Source of the DNA: Marasmius tenuissimus
Taxonomy: Eukaryota > Basidiomycota > Agaricomycetes > Agaricales > Marasmiaceae
Direction: 5' to 3'
DNA: 64,000 nucleotides
Assembly: GCA_029532415.1 (NCBI GenBank)
Contig: JAQOTA010000020.1
Location: forward strand, 1,054,001-1,118,000
Shown: in pieces, positions 42,467-53,487 of the stretch
Numbering within the stretch: position 1 is the first letter of the stretch
Layout of the letters: every line of letters begins with the position of its first letter
The notes under the pieces: generated by a model
The model's database searches: none
What the model was told of the DNA's origin: nothing
What the model saw: only the letters and a program-made list of their open reading frames with translations
Program-made: the position numbers and the translations under genes

Positions 42467-43371
42467 ATCCGTGCCTTGACTCCATCGTTACGACCCTAGC
42501 CATTTGACATATTCTGATGAGCTGGGTATCTCATTAAGAATGTCGTGAGCTCTGCATCCGCTCGCGACGCCATCCAATATCGATTTCTTCGCTCCTGGAC
42601 TCTCCCGTTTTTCACTCCTGCAACCGATTACTGCCACATTCATTGTATGTACCTTCACAACAAGACAATTAGCCGTGACATCCGATTCGTTCATTCTACC
42701 ATATGAGTATTTCTAGTCCTTTCTATCCTTTACTATCGCTTTCGACTCGTAAAAGCTTGCTAATTTTGCCTGTAACATGCTACTTACATTTCATGATATT
42801 GACGTTCTTACATTAACAATCTTGTGTACGACTGCTGCTGAGCGCCGAGCAATCTCTCTGGTGATTTCGAACGCTTCAACCAGCTCTACCTTAGGAGGCG
42901 CACGGAAATCCTGTGCCGCGCGCCTATCCATGTCGGGCTAATGCCTTTAAGCCTGTGAAACTCGTCCTTGGCCTCGTTCTTCCATCATCGCCTTTCGCTC
43001 TGCCTCGTTCCTCCCTCACACGCAGACAATCTAAGACCTCTTACTCTGTTGAAGGCACGCGTGGCCAAATCTTGAAAGGAGCAGGTCCGAGTCCTATGCA
43101 GACGTAGTCTCCCCTGGGCAAACCTTATATCAGCTCGCTACGCTCGCGAATGATATAAGGGCAGACGGGAATTTCGTCTGTCTTGGGTGTCTTGCTGACA
43201 ATGCCAAACTTCTGCTTGAGACGGTGTTTGCTCGCTTGACTGTCAAAATTCAAGCTCGGTAAAATCTTAGGAGAGCTCGTGGACGACGAAGAGGCCGTAC
43301 AATATTGAGAAATGGAGTGGGGAAAGGTGCGTCGAACTCCAACCCTCGGTTTCCTTAGACTAATGACGGGC

Positions 43372-44011
43372 GAAGGCTGGGTGTTTTTCACGGCCTACCG
43401 GATCGAGGAGTGGACTAAGCCTACAGGTTCAAACTTTGTTTCGCCACTCCAAACTCCCTAGCAAGTTTCGTGGCTCCGGAACCGGGAATACTAGTCGAAT
43501 CCTTTTACCGTTCAGCTCTCATTCCTGACTCAAGTTCCCGCAAAATTTAGCCTGAGATTAGCATGGCCACTTTGCTAGGGATGCCGGTCTCCTAGTGGTA
43601 CCCTTGGTATGTAGGGACGCGGCTATGTGATACCTGTGTATATGGGTTCCTCTGAAGGGCTTACATACCCGTTTGCGAATCGCTCATCGGGACGCTCGGG
43701 CAAATCGCTCGAAAGCCATGGGCATGAGACTTTCAGGCAGGGAGCTCCTCTTGTCTTTGCATAGGAGAAGATTCGCCTCGATACAGTTCAAAATCCAACC
43801 CATTGCTCTGACCTCGGCCGATCGCCTGCATCGAATGGCACAGGGAAAGGTCGAATCCAGAACTATGAAATCAAGAATACCGACAGCTTTCTTTCCTCAG
43901 TACCTTCATCCTTTTGCAGGTCTCTTGATCACTTTCACTTTCCTCGGGAACTGATCACTCTCAACTCCCTTTTATTGTTTTTCTTCTTCACCTTTGATTC
44001 TTCTTTTCACG
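43372..44011 (+). repeat. upstream segment duplicated at 48320-48894
   Basis: Long blocks match 48320-48894, for example gttcagctctca, cgcggctatgtgatacctgtgtat, gggacgctcg and gcaaatcgctc, and both lead directly into a beta-trefoil-like gene. It therefore represents the duplicated promoter region. The 42467-43371 stretch before it holds no gene that I can support. Confidence 0.7.
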
Positions 44012-45139
44012 ATGTTCTCTCAGCTCTTTTCCGTCTCTTTCCTCGCCGTGACCATGGTTTCCTCCATGCCTTTAGCCCCTCGTGAAGAGAAGTGCTTTCC
44101 GAACTTCCAGGGCGAGGCCGTCTCGATTGTCGCGGCAGCTGGCCTCATCGCTGTCGATGGAGTGAACTCGTTCTTCATCCAACAGGACGGGCAAGACCCT
44201 TCAAACTTCATCATCAAGCGAGTATTTTCTGAGGCTTCATGTTACAATATTGAACATTCTCGTAGCGACGCAGCGAACCCCAACAACGCGGTGACTGCCT
44301 GGGGCGATGATTTGGACCTCAAGCCTGCCTCCGACGCGGGAAACAAGCAGTACGCCACGATCTCCAGACTAAATGTGATCTCCAGATTCACTCACTAGCG
44401 TTATTTCAGGCATCAACTCTTTGAAGTCACCTGTGCAAGCTGCGCCCCAGTTGGAAATGTCCTGGCCGATGCTTGCACCATCCAAGCCAAGGGCCAGAAC
44501 TTGTGCTTTGATGCGGTTTCCAATGCCCTCCAACCCTGTGACGGTAGCGGCGACCAGTTGTTTAGTATCACCAAGTCGAGCGCGTTCACCAAACGCGATT
44601 TGCTATCAGCTCGTGAGGAGGCTTGTACCCCGAATTTCGAGGGAAACCCTATCACGGTCTTTTCGGCGGATGCTCCTCTAAATGTTTGGGGTGTGACTAG
44701 CTTCCTTGTTCAACAGGACGGCCAGGATCCATCGAACTTCGTGATCAAGTAAGTCGGATCTTACCTGCCCATTGAATACCCAAAACCTAAAGGGAATACC
44801 GCTTTCCTAGGAATGCCGCTGACCCCAATATGGCCGTTACCGTCGGCGGAGACGGAGACGACTTGGTCTTGAAGCCTGCTTCCGACGCTGGTAACCACCC
44901 GTAAGTCTTTCATGTTTCTTTGGTAGGGGCCAGGTCTTACTTCGGTACATAGATACCAGCTCTTCAAGATTTCCTGCCAGCTCTGCCTCCCCGTTGACCC
45001 TCTTGGGAACTTGGTCGCCGATGCTTGCACCATTCAAGTCAAGGATAAGAATCTCTGTCTCGATGCCCATGACTTCAACCTCCAGGGTTGCGATAGGGGC
45101 GCTGATCAGCTTTTTACCCTGAATTTGAGCCGCGTTTGA
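44012..45139 (+). CDS. secreted two-domain beta-trefoil-like protein with internal Kex2-type site
   Basis: A secreted protein with two related domains. Signal peptide MFSQLFSVSFLAVTMVSSM, then a domain starting CFPNFQGEAVSIVAA with FFIQQDGQDPSNFIIK, DLDLKPASDAGN, QLFEVTCASCAPVGN, ACTIQAKGQNLCFDA and LQPCDGSGDQLFSI. After SAFTKR, a dibasic Kex2-type site, a second copy starts CTPNFEGNPITVFSA and repeats FLVQQDGQDPSNFVIK, DLVLKPASDAGN, YQLFKISCQLC, DACTIQVKDKNLCLDA and CDRGADQLFTL. The repeated QxF and paired Cys pattern resembles beta-trefoil (ricin-B-like) lectin folds, but the family is not certain. Exons: 44012-44217, 44266-44349, 44411-44748, 44811-44900, 44953-45139. The first intron has a GC donor (gcgagt). 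Stop TGA at 45137-45139. Confidence 0.75.
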
Positions 45140-45724
45140 GTACGGCAGAGATGATAGACGCACCAACGACGTCGTGATCAGACTTTTTTGAATGACATTT
45201 GCTTTGTTTACTTTGGACTTTTGAGGACTTGCATATAGTACGCTCCCTTGACATGATTCACGACTCTTTTTGTATTCTTGATTCAAGGACTTCGCCATAA
45301 ACATCGAAAACCATAGTATAATGATGGACTTGGTAGTTAGGTGGGGTTAGAGGTTGGATTCGGAGGTTGGGTGGTACGTAGGTTTGGATTGAGGGTAGAA
45401 TGTTGTTATCTTCACGAGGAATGGTCACTACCAAATTTGTGAAAGAGGTCACTATGATTCGAAACGCTGTTAACTGAAACGTTTTGCTACAGTTGTCAGT
45501 CTGTGAAGCAATTTGTTTCATTCCATATGAATAATTGATGGAACTACTCTACAAATAAGTACAGATCGATATTTCATCACAACACCAAGCCACCGAAATC
45601 GAGAACGAACCGCTTTGGGCTTCACCAACGCCAATCCGAACAGCTCTATCACAGTCGAGGAAATCTCCCCCGAAGCCACATCCACACTCTACTCTTCCTC
45701 AAAGAACGACGATTATAAGGCTCT
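45140..45724. other. intergenic after the two-domain gene
   Basis: Downstream flank; no gene supported. Confidence 0.4.
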
Positions 45725-45960
45725 TTAGATACTCCCGCTATCGACGCCCCCGTCTGTCGATTAGGAGCTCTCGGCTGCCTTTAATACAGTGTAATCGGGT
45801 GCAAAAGTCTCTGGCACTTTGTGAACCCATGCCTTTACTTCATCACCGTGACCAGGCCTGCCCATTTAATATATTCTGATGAGCTGGGTATCACTCATTG
45901 AGAATGTTCTGGACTCTGGACTGTCAGTTCGCGACTCGCGCCTTGTCCAGGTTGATTGAT
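45725..45960 (+). pseudogene. relic of the 3' end of the proline-rich gene
   Basis: This stretch is similar to 42405-42560: cgggtgcaaaagtctc versus cgggtgcacaagtctc, gaacccatgcctt versus gaatccgtgcctt, and atattctgatgagctgggta shared exactly. The coding frame of the parent gene is lost. It marks the left part of the second unit of a segmental duplication. Confidence 0.7.
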
Positions 45961-47015
45961 GATTTGATATTTGATTCAAATTCGAGGTTCATTCCAATAC
46001 TAACCATGGTAGGGAACCTTCTTTATTCGAGATTTTGTCTGCATCGCCTGCGCCACCAACTTGTAACAAGTTCCATTGAACTTCTTTTGGCGGCTGACCA
46101 AACTCCACATTTTGTGGCGGCTGAAGCCCTGAAGTGCCGCTAAAATATGGGTAGATGTGGGCCTGCGTTCAAATCCCGGGTACAACGGGTCTCAGTATCC
46201 TGTGGGGTTCATTCTGGGGTGTAACTCCTAATGATACCGCTCTTTATTGATTTTCTCTGACTAGTTTTAACTCCGGTGCAATTACAATGTCGATCAGCGG
46301 CACAATGAGGTCTCCGAAGGGACTGATGATAATTCAAGCGATACCCCTAGGAAGTCGGCCACTAGTTACCTGGAAACACCGCTACTTGTGGGGAAATATT
46401 GTCAAAGCCTGAGGGAGCCAAAAACCGTTAGCTCCAGGTGAAGTATCGCTGATGGGAGGAAAAACGCCACCAACTGGCTGTCAGTGGTCGGGTTGAAAAC
46501 GCCGTGAACACGGCGAATGTAGGTACAGTACCACTAGTAGCCGACACCTCTCGTGGTAGGTGCGATGCCGCCGATTTTAGCTAGTATGCCGCTAGTGGTA
46601 GGTGATAGAGTACAGGTTCACGTGGGTCATGTGCCGGTCAAAGTGGACGGTCATTCCCGCGAGTTCAGTGTAATATTCACTTGCGTAAATCAAAATTTCT
46701 CGATGCATCCGTTGCTATCGAGCACCTGATTGTGTACGCTCCAATCCCCAACTTCAGAATGCCTGGTAGGCGAACATGCTAGTGGGTTGACCGTGAGTAT
46801 TTGCGTACCGAGTGACCCGTCGGCCCCTCGACTAAAGAAACTGTGAAGCGTTGAACCTTGGAGAGATAGTTGGCCACAGAGTTGGGTCGAGAATGGAGAG
46901 AAAGAATACGTAGCGAGTTCTCTGTGTTTAGATACCTGCAGATCTGAATGATATCCATCAGACTTGTCAAGTTATGCTGACACGGACCAAATTTATTCGG
47001 TGAATAGGGGTGCTA
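45961..47015. other. intergenic between relic and TIR element
   Basis: No gene. At 46125-46185 the sequence gggcctgcgttcaaatcccggg resembles the T-arm/B-box of a tRNA, but no full tRNA folds. Confidence 0.35.
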
Positions 47016-47043
47016 CGGTTGCCGAGCAGGCTCAGGCCGACCT
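47016..47043 (+). repeat. left TIR of element 1
   Basis: 28 bp, identical to the reverse complement of 47894-47921; preceded by TA. Confidence 0.92.
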
Positions 47044-47893
47044 GGTCGACCAAAGAGCCAGGCAAGGGAGCCAAATAGAGATTCGCCACGAGTATAGGGT
47101 TCAGAAGTATGCTGCCGTAATCGACACCATTTTTATTGCGAGACCCCTGGGCTGTACGCTGGGTCTCTGGCGGTATGTTATCCTCTGTTCAGCCACTTTT
47201 ACTGATTTTGAGGTGTGTCAAAGTGTTCTGGCCCACCTCTGGAATGTTTTGCTACCATAATCCGCTTTCTATGGGAGTCAACCGGCCTCAACGTGGAACT
47301 AAGTCAAATTAACTCAAGCTCACATTTTCCAATATCCGGCAACCGTCAGGAAGCAAAACCATCTATTCCTCTGGGCTTTTGCCCAACAACCGAATGCGGC
47401 AAAATAAGTGTGTATCCCGACGGCCTGAAACGTGAAACGCATCATAGCGCGCCCGTCGCACAGCAGAAACTCACCGTTTTTCTTGATTTTCCAGCGGACT
47501 TCAACCTATCTTAGCAGTGTAGGATTCTTGATCTCGTACTGCCGGAGGATCACTAAGGTCGTGGAGAGCTTCCCGACGAAAATTTTTTACCTTATCAATT
47601 TACCTTTCCTGTAGCACGTTGACTCCGATGAAATGCCAGACCTTCCTGATTCGGACTTGTCATTCTTCGTATGATTTCTTCACGTTTTTCCAACGAATTT
47701 TGGGCTAATTTTACCTGTCTGAACTTGCCTTGTCCTCGCCAGAGGGATATTGAAGTTTCCCGCTGGTTTGGGGTGTCTGTCTGGCACCATTCCTTCCCCC
47801 CAGAACATCTCCCCTGATCGGAAGTTTCGTCAATTAACCTTCCCAAGATTGACTATCAGCAGATTACTATAGCCTGGGACGGCCTCTAGCCTG

Positions 47894-47921
47894 AGGTCGG
47901 CCTGAGCCTGCTCGGCAACCG
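47894..47921 (-). repeat. right TIR of element 1
   Basis: 28 bp, followed by TA at 47922-47923. Confidence 0.92.
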
Positions 47922-48319
47922 TAGGGTGCACGGACATGCTCATCATTTTCATCTTCATCCTATGTCCCACCGACATCCAACCACTGCCTTCGGAGCAATT
48001 ATCTCTGGAACCCTATATTGAAAATCAATCGTCAGACACGTTAGTTGAGCTACCGTTCGGGTGTAGCAATCGCTACGCACGACTGAACGTTGGGGTCCGG
48101 TGGTTACCTGGAGAAGCAGAAGGACATAATGACTTGGATCCCACAAACCTCGTGAAGGTCATTGGGAAATTAAATAGAATGGCCGGTAGGGTAGCCTATA
48201 TGGCTAGTGGGTTTGTAGCTCAGAAAACTCCGGGAGATGCCACTAAAATGGTAGGCGCGTGCCGCTGAAGTAGACGCTAATGTAGCCAATTGAAGCAGGT
48301 AATACTGCGTAGTCTGTAA

Positions 48320-48894
48320 TGGTGGATGAAGGCTGGGTATGTTTCACGGGCTACCAGACCGAGGAGAGGGCTAAGTGTCTAGTCCAAACTTTGCTTAGCC
48401 ACTTTCACGGCTCGGTTCAGACCCCTGAGTTTTCAACAAGCAGTGTTGTAGTTCCGGAGGCCCAGTCGAGTCTTTCCATCGTTCAGCTCTCACTTTTGGC
48501 ACAAGTTTCCGCGAAATTTGGCCCGGGATGGCAAGGCTGCATTGCTGAATACGCCAAATTTTTGATGGTTCATTGGTTTCCTTGGTATATTGCAACGCGG
48601 TTATGTGATACCTGTGTATGCGGATCCCTTCCTTCCAGAGGGCTTAGTATAGACCCGCTTTAAGCCAAAGTTCACTCATCGGGACGCTCGCAAGACGCTC
48701 GGGCAAATCGCTCAAAGGCTATGGGCACGAGATTCTCGGACTGAGATCCTCTTGTCCTCATATGGAGAAGATTCACAATCGCCTGTATCCGATGGCGCGG
48801 GGAAAGTCAAGTCTTGAAGTATAAAAGGTAGAGTACCAACAACTTACTTTCCTCAGTGCCTTCATCTTTTCACAGGTCTCTTCATCTTTTCACG
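48320..48894 (+). repeat. duplicated upstream segment of the one-domain gene
   Basis: Homologous to 43372-44011. Retains the blocks named there and ends in the C/T-rich leader before the ATG. Confidence 0.7.
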
Positions 48895-49456
48895 ATGATA
48901 TTCTCTCAAGTCGTTTCCATCGCTGTCTTCGCCGTGACCATGGTCTCCTCCAAACCTTTGGCTGCTCGTCAGGGGAGGTGTACCCCAAACTTCCAGGGCC
49001 AGACCGTCTCAATTATCGAAGCTGGCACGAAATTTGCCGTCGATGGAGTGACCTCGTTCTTCATCCAGCAGGACGGGCAATTCCCCACTAACTTCATCAT
49101 TAAGTGAGTACATCTACCAGGTTTCGCGTCGCTTTGCTGAACTCGCCCTTGTAGGGACGCGGCTAACCCCAACCGAGCGGTGACTGCCTCAGGCAATAAC
49201 TTGGACCTCAAGCCTGCCTCCAACGCAGGAAATGAGCAGTGCGTCGAGTACGCCATACTCCAAACTCACTCACCGACCTTGATATAGAGACCAGCTCTTC
49301 GAAGTCGCATGTGCAAGTTGCGCCGCGGATGGGAACGTCTTAGCCAAGGGCTGTACCATTCAAGCCAGAGGTCAGAACTTGTGCTTCGACGCGGGTTCCG
49401 ATAACCTTCAAACCTGTGACGGTAGCAGCGACCAGTCGTTCGATATTGCTAAATAG
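48895..49456 (+). CDS. secreted one-domain beta-trefoil-like protein
   Basis: Paralogue of the first domain of the gene at 44012-45139. Signal peptide MIFSQVVSIAVFAVTMVSSK, then CTPNFQGQTVSIIEAG, VTSFFIQQDGQFPTNFIIK, DAANPNRAVTASGNNLDLKP, DQLFEVACASCAADGN, GCTIQARGQNLCFDAG and LQTCDGSSDQSFDIAK before TAG at 49454-49456. Exons: 48895-49103, 49155-49238, 49288-49456; both introns are GT-AG. Here the first intron donor is gtgagt, unlike the GC donor of the paralogue. The second domain and the KR linker are missing. It ends where the linker would begin, so it is either a truncation or the ancestral single-domain form. Length about 154 residues. Confidence 0.75.
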
Positions 49457-50607
49457 TGAGGAGGTAGAGCCGAGACGAAAGCCGGTAGTCTCCCTATCAA
49501 CCCGATAGATTTTGTACCTGCGTTCATCATTTATTGAGAGTTTATTGAGACCGTTCCCGGCAAGGGAGACTCACCGAGTCACCCTTCGTGATTAGAGTCG
49601 TGACCAAGGATATGAAAGGAAAGATCGTGAACCGGTTCCTTTCTATCTCAAAAGATCTCAAATCGGCCAGTCTTTCCTCGCGTTATTGCTAGTATCGAGA
49701 CCTGGCGATGGTGGCCTTGAGTTGAAGTGTTATACCAGGAACTGCTACGCCTGAGGCTGGGGCGGGTCGACGAGTAGATGTTCCCATTGAGCGAGGATTC
49801 AGAGAGTAGTCCAACAGGTGGTTCATCGGAGTTTACGATATCTCTGGATCGCTTGAAGTCAGACTCAGATTCGTGACACAGGTTTTCCAAGTTCCAGGCG
49901 TTGATGACAGGACGTCGTTACGAAGATGCAAGAGACGACCGGACCAAGATGAAAGGTGTTATTTGAAGGACGACCCAAGAAACTGAACGAAAAATTGCTG
50001 CGAATATCCCAGAGCTACCATCATCGGTCACGGAGACTGTGAAGACCTGACGCGCAATAGTCTTGATAATGGACGGAGGAGCAGAAGTTAAGTTTTCTCG
50101 AGTCATAAAAGAGCCCCACTTGATATCAACTCCCCTGGGAGCCAAAGTAAGAGTATGGAGAGACACGAAAGTACAGCGCAAGGTCGTGGTCGCGGAAAGA
50201 GAGAGGAGCCGTGGGAGCGTTGTACAGCCACCAGTGCACACTGACTCACGCGCCACAAGTCGGACTCATGCGGTACAACTTGAACGAACCCCATACTACC
50301 ACCTTTGTTGAGGTTCTTGAGATCCTACACCTTCTGTTGGGCCCTAAAGACTCATTTCTAAGGAAGGGTCCGAAGATGGTCTAACCGGACTCGAGCAAAA
50401 TTCATGGTCCCCCGAAATTCGAATGGACGTATGTTTTCTCCTCTTGAACAAGGTGCTTCGCCTGGATCGCTTAGTAAAGATGCTACACGAGGAGTATTCA
50501 TCAACGACTTCAATACGCTATAGTAAGTAACTAATAATCTTAGGTGGCAAGTAGGTGACGGTACGGGGCAAGAAATCACCAACAAAGATAAGTTAGCCGG
50601 GCCATGA
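49457..50607. other. intergenic; shares patches with 53520-53860
   Basis: No gene supported. Around 50180-50230 the sequence (gtcgtggtcgcgg, cgtgggagcgttgtacagccac) is similar to 53537-53585, another scattered duplication. Confidence 0.4.
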
Positions 50608-52411
50608 TCAATCATCGAGGTACAAGGATCTCTCCACCTCCAATTCTTCCACGAGTTCTTCGTCTGTAGAGTCCAAATCGCCCACTTCACTGGAGTCATG
50701 ACTCTTCTCACAGTGGAACGTTGTCTCGGGAAGCCCACAGGTCCAATCACCCAGCTCGAGCTCATCATCTTCCACAGATTCCCTCAGAGTTGTCGTAGGT
50801 CCATCTAGCTTCCGGCGCTTCGAAGGTCTGCATTCTTCCTCCAACTCACTGTCCAATTCTCCCTCGAGCTCATCATAAGTATCGCGGATTACTGATCATT
50901 GAACGAAAGATGAGCCCACCTCGCCGCGAATAGTGATTTGCCCGAAATGCTCGACAAGTCTATCAAAATGGGACTTGAGCCTCTGATAATGCTTTCTCCA
51001 AGTCTGAGCAGTATGCTTCCTGGCATCCTAACCCAGAGTGTAAGTCGATGGACTCTCGTACGGAAAACCAAAAACTCACCGGAACGGTTTCCAGAAGATG
51101 GTGAAACATGTCAGTCTCCGAATTGCTCGAGGACCGGGTCACGCTTCGAGTCCTCTTCCTGGTACAGTCAATAGTAGAGTTGCTAGTCAGCCCGATCAAA
51201 TATTGCAGCAGAACCGCGTCGTCTTGTGGACTGAAAAGCCCATGGCGAGGAATGTCGTTGGTGACGGCCGTCAAAAGGTCCTCCGTACGAACAGTTGATG
51301 ACGCTGAAGGTGTGGCCGAGATAAAAGCAGGTGGTCTGGACCCAGACTTCGAGGGCCCAACTCGTTCCGGAGCACGTCTCGTCGACGAGTGAGGATCTAC
51401 AGGCGAACTGGGGTACAATTTGGTTACAGTCGCAGTTGGCTCCGAGAGGGAAGACGATGATGGAGCAGCGAGGAGCTCGGCATGTTTCGCCTCAACCCTT
51501 GGCTTCAGTACATCCCGCGCCGTGTCAACATACCGCGCTCTCCAAGCTACTTGCGTGCGTACTGCTGCCCAGGGCCACTTTCCATCTTTCTGGCGAAGCA
51601 AAAAAAAAAGAAGAAAAAAGAAGATAGATGATTTAATAAGCCACGAGTCCTAAACGCCAGTCATAGCTCGCACTCACATTCTCCACCAACTCTCTATAAA
51701 TCACCAATCCACAAAGGTTGGCTCCCTCCGCTTTCTTCTCCGCCAGATATGACACGAGTAGTTCGTCCTCCTCGGGTCTCCACTTCCTCGGATAATGCCC
51801 CACCTGTGAAGCTCTCGTCTCCTTTCTGCACTCGAGCACCATCCGGAACAATCTATCCCAGTTGTCGTGAAAATGGCGGTACCACCCATCCGTGCTACGT
51901 TTCATCCCCCATGGCGTCTGACCATCTAACTATGAACGGCGTGCCAATAAACTCGGACCGAGAACAACGAAGATAAAAATTGAAGATACTCACGTTCTCA
52001 GCGGCCTTCTTATAATGCAACTTTGACTGGAGCGACCTTCGGATATTCCAAGAACCACCGTTCTCTGCGAGATACGCGACGAGGAGCTTTTCGTCTTCTT
52101 GAGTTATGGGAAGGTCATCTCGACACGTATTTTTTTCTTTGAGTTGGAGTTGTTCGTCTACCTTCACGTCGAAATATTCGGATTTTTGGGTGTACATTCT
52201 CTGCCATAACCTTGCGGTGATGCCACCTCGATGCTAGAAAATAGGGGAAAAAATCGACAAGTCAGCCTTCAGATGCGAACATTTGAATTGAAGAATTCAC
52301 CTCCTCTGCTAGTTGTTGGAAGAGTGCAATCTCGTGTCGTCTACGACCATCGGAATCATTTTGTGCGAGATGAGAGATTAGAACGAGGTCAAGGTCCTGT
52401 TGCTGGGACAT
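50608..52411 (-). CDS. protein with four Rap1-type Myb repeats, paralogue 1
   Basis: A nuclear-type protein built of repeated Myb modules similar to the Rap1 Myb domain. Start MSQQQDLDLVLISHLAQND. Repeat 1 continues HRGGITARLWQRMY. Repeat 2: ITQEDEKLLVAYLAENGGSW, HYKKAAEN, TDGWYRHFHDNWDRL. Repeat 3: WRPEEDELLVSYLAEKKAEG, VIYRELVEN, QVAWRARYVDTARDVL. Repeat 4: FSPQDDAVLLQYLIGL, DMFHHLLETVP and HTAQTWRKHYQRLKSHF, which matches the Rap1-Myb helix 3 pattern H-x-W-x-x-W-x-x-R/H-Y. Long Ser/Pro linkers follow repeat 3. The acidic C-terminus has RPSKRRKLDG (a likely nuclear signal) and STDEELVEELEVE. Introns sit at equivalent places in all three paralogues. It appears intact, with a final intron ending ctcgag. 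Target DNA unknown. Confidence 0.68.
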
Positions 52412-52717
52412 TGGATTCGCGCCGTCGGGTATACTGTATACGATGCGAGTTCAAGTTCCCAATTCAAGTTTGAGGGGGTCTATGTAATCTTCCCACGCAT
52501 AGGCAAATCAACCCATTGATTCTTTTGACTCTCCGTGCTCTCTTGACGGAACTTCCTGCTACGGAGACGCACTAATCTGAGTATAACTGCCGCAGAAGTA
52601 CACTTGAGAATATGCTGGACGACGATTGTATTCTCAAAGGTACTGATTGAAAACACGTGGAAAGAGGGCTCATCTCGAGTTCAAATTGAATTGTATCTCT
52701 GCGGCCCACCACAAGTA
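52412..52717. other. upstream of Myb-repeat paralogue 1
   Basis: Promoter side of the minus-strand gene. The motif gaagattacatagac (minus, about 52475) is shared with the upstream regions of paralogues 2 and 3. Confidence 0.45.
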
Positions 52718-53487
52718 CCGTGCCCCAGCAGGCTCAGGTTACTTTCCAACCCAGCTGCGCTCGTGACCCTCTCCAATTTGAAATTCAGTCACTGATAGCA
52801 TTTCGGGAAGGTAAACTAGCAGGGGAATTCCCAATCAGGGGATGTCTTTTAGGGGAAGAATGGCGGAGTCTCTGCTCCAGCGAGCCTCGGATTCAGTAGC
52901 CCCCAGATAGAATAGGTTTCCATAGAGTTCATACAGACGCTGTACGCGGTCAAAAGCGCTGAGAAGGCGTCGAGAAAACAAGAACGACAAGTCTTTGGCG
53001 TGCCGCGCTTGCCGTTTGATTTTCGCCTGTTCTAGGCGGTCGGCACACTTCCTCCCGGGTCCTTCAGCTCAAAACACCAAGATTCCTGCATTTTATTGAT
53101 ACATACTAAGTACAGGAGCACCTTGTACTCTTGTTCAGCTTCTGAAATATCTATCGCTAGTGCCCGGCAACCATCAGGAAGCAACAATTGGAATATATCT
53201 TGAGCTTAAGTTTATTCCCAGCTTCTGGAGTCCGTTCCGACCCTGATCCAAAAACTACAGAAATCGCGAAGAAAACAAGTTAGAGACAATCAAAAATATC
53301 TTTATACACTTCAAATCCAGCAAAAGATGGTCGAAGGGAGAGAACGACACGCTGAAGACAAGGTATATGAGCCAGGTGATCTCCCGAAAACCGGCATCAG
53401 ATTACGGCAGCGCGCTTCTGAACCTTGCCGCTTGGTGGGTTTGGAAGAACCGGATCTGGAAACTAACCTGAGCCTGCTGGGGCACGG
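52718..53487. mobile_element. 770-bp TIR element with TA target site (MITE-like, element 2)
   Basis: Terminal inverted repeats begin CCGTGCCCCAGCAGG and match over 24 bp perfectly, then continue with one mismatch to about 31 bp (52718-52748 and 53457-53487). Both ends are flanked by TA. Internal patches such as ccggcaaccatcaggaagcaa match element 1. No transposase frame is recognised. Confidence 0.82.

Larger units (their letters stand above)
47016..47921. mobile_element. 906-bp TIR element with TA target site (MITE-like, element 1)
   Basis: Perfect 28-bp terminal inverted repeats (47016-47043 and 47894-47921) begin CGGTTGCCGAGCAGG and are flanked by TA on both sides, as in Tc1/mariner-type elements. 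No transposase frame is recognised inside, so it is probably non-autonomous. The outermost bases share AGCAGGCTCAGG with the element at 52718-53487. Confidence 0.85.
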
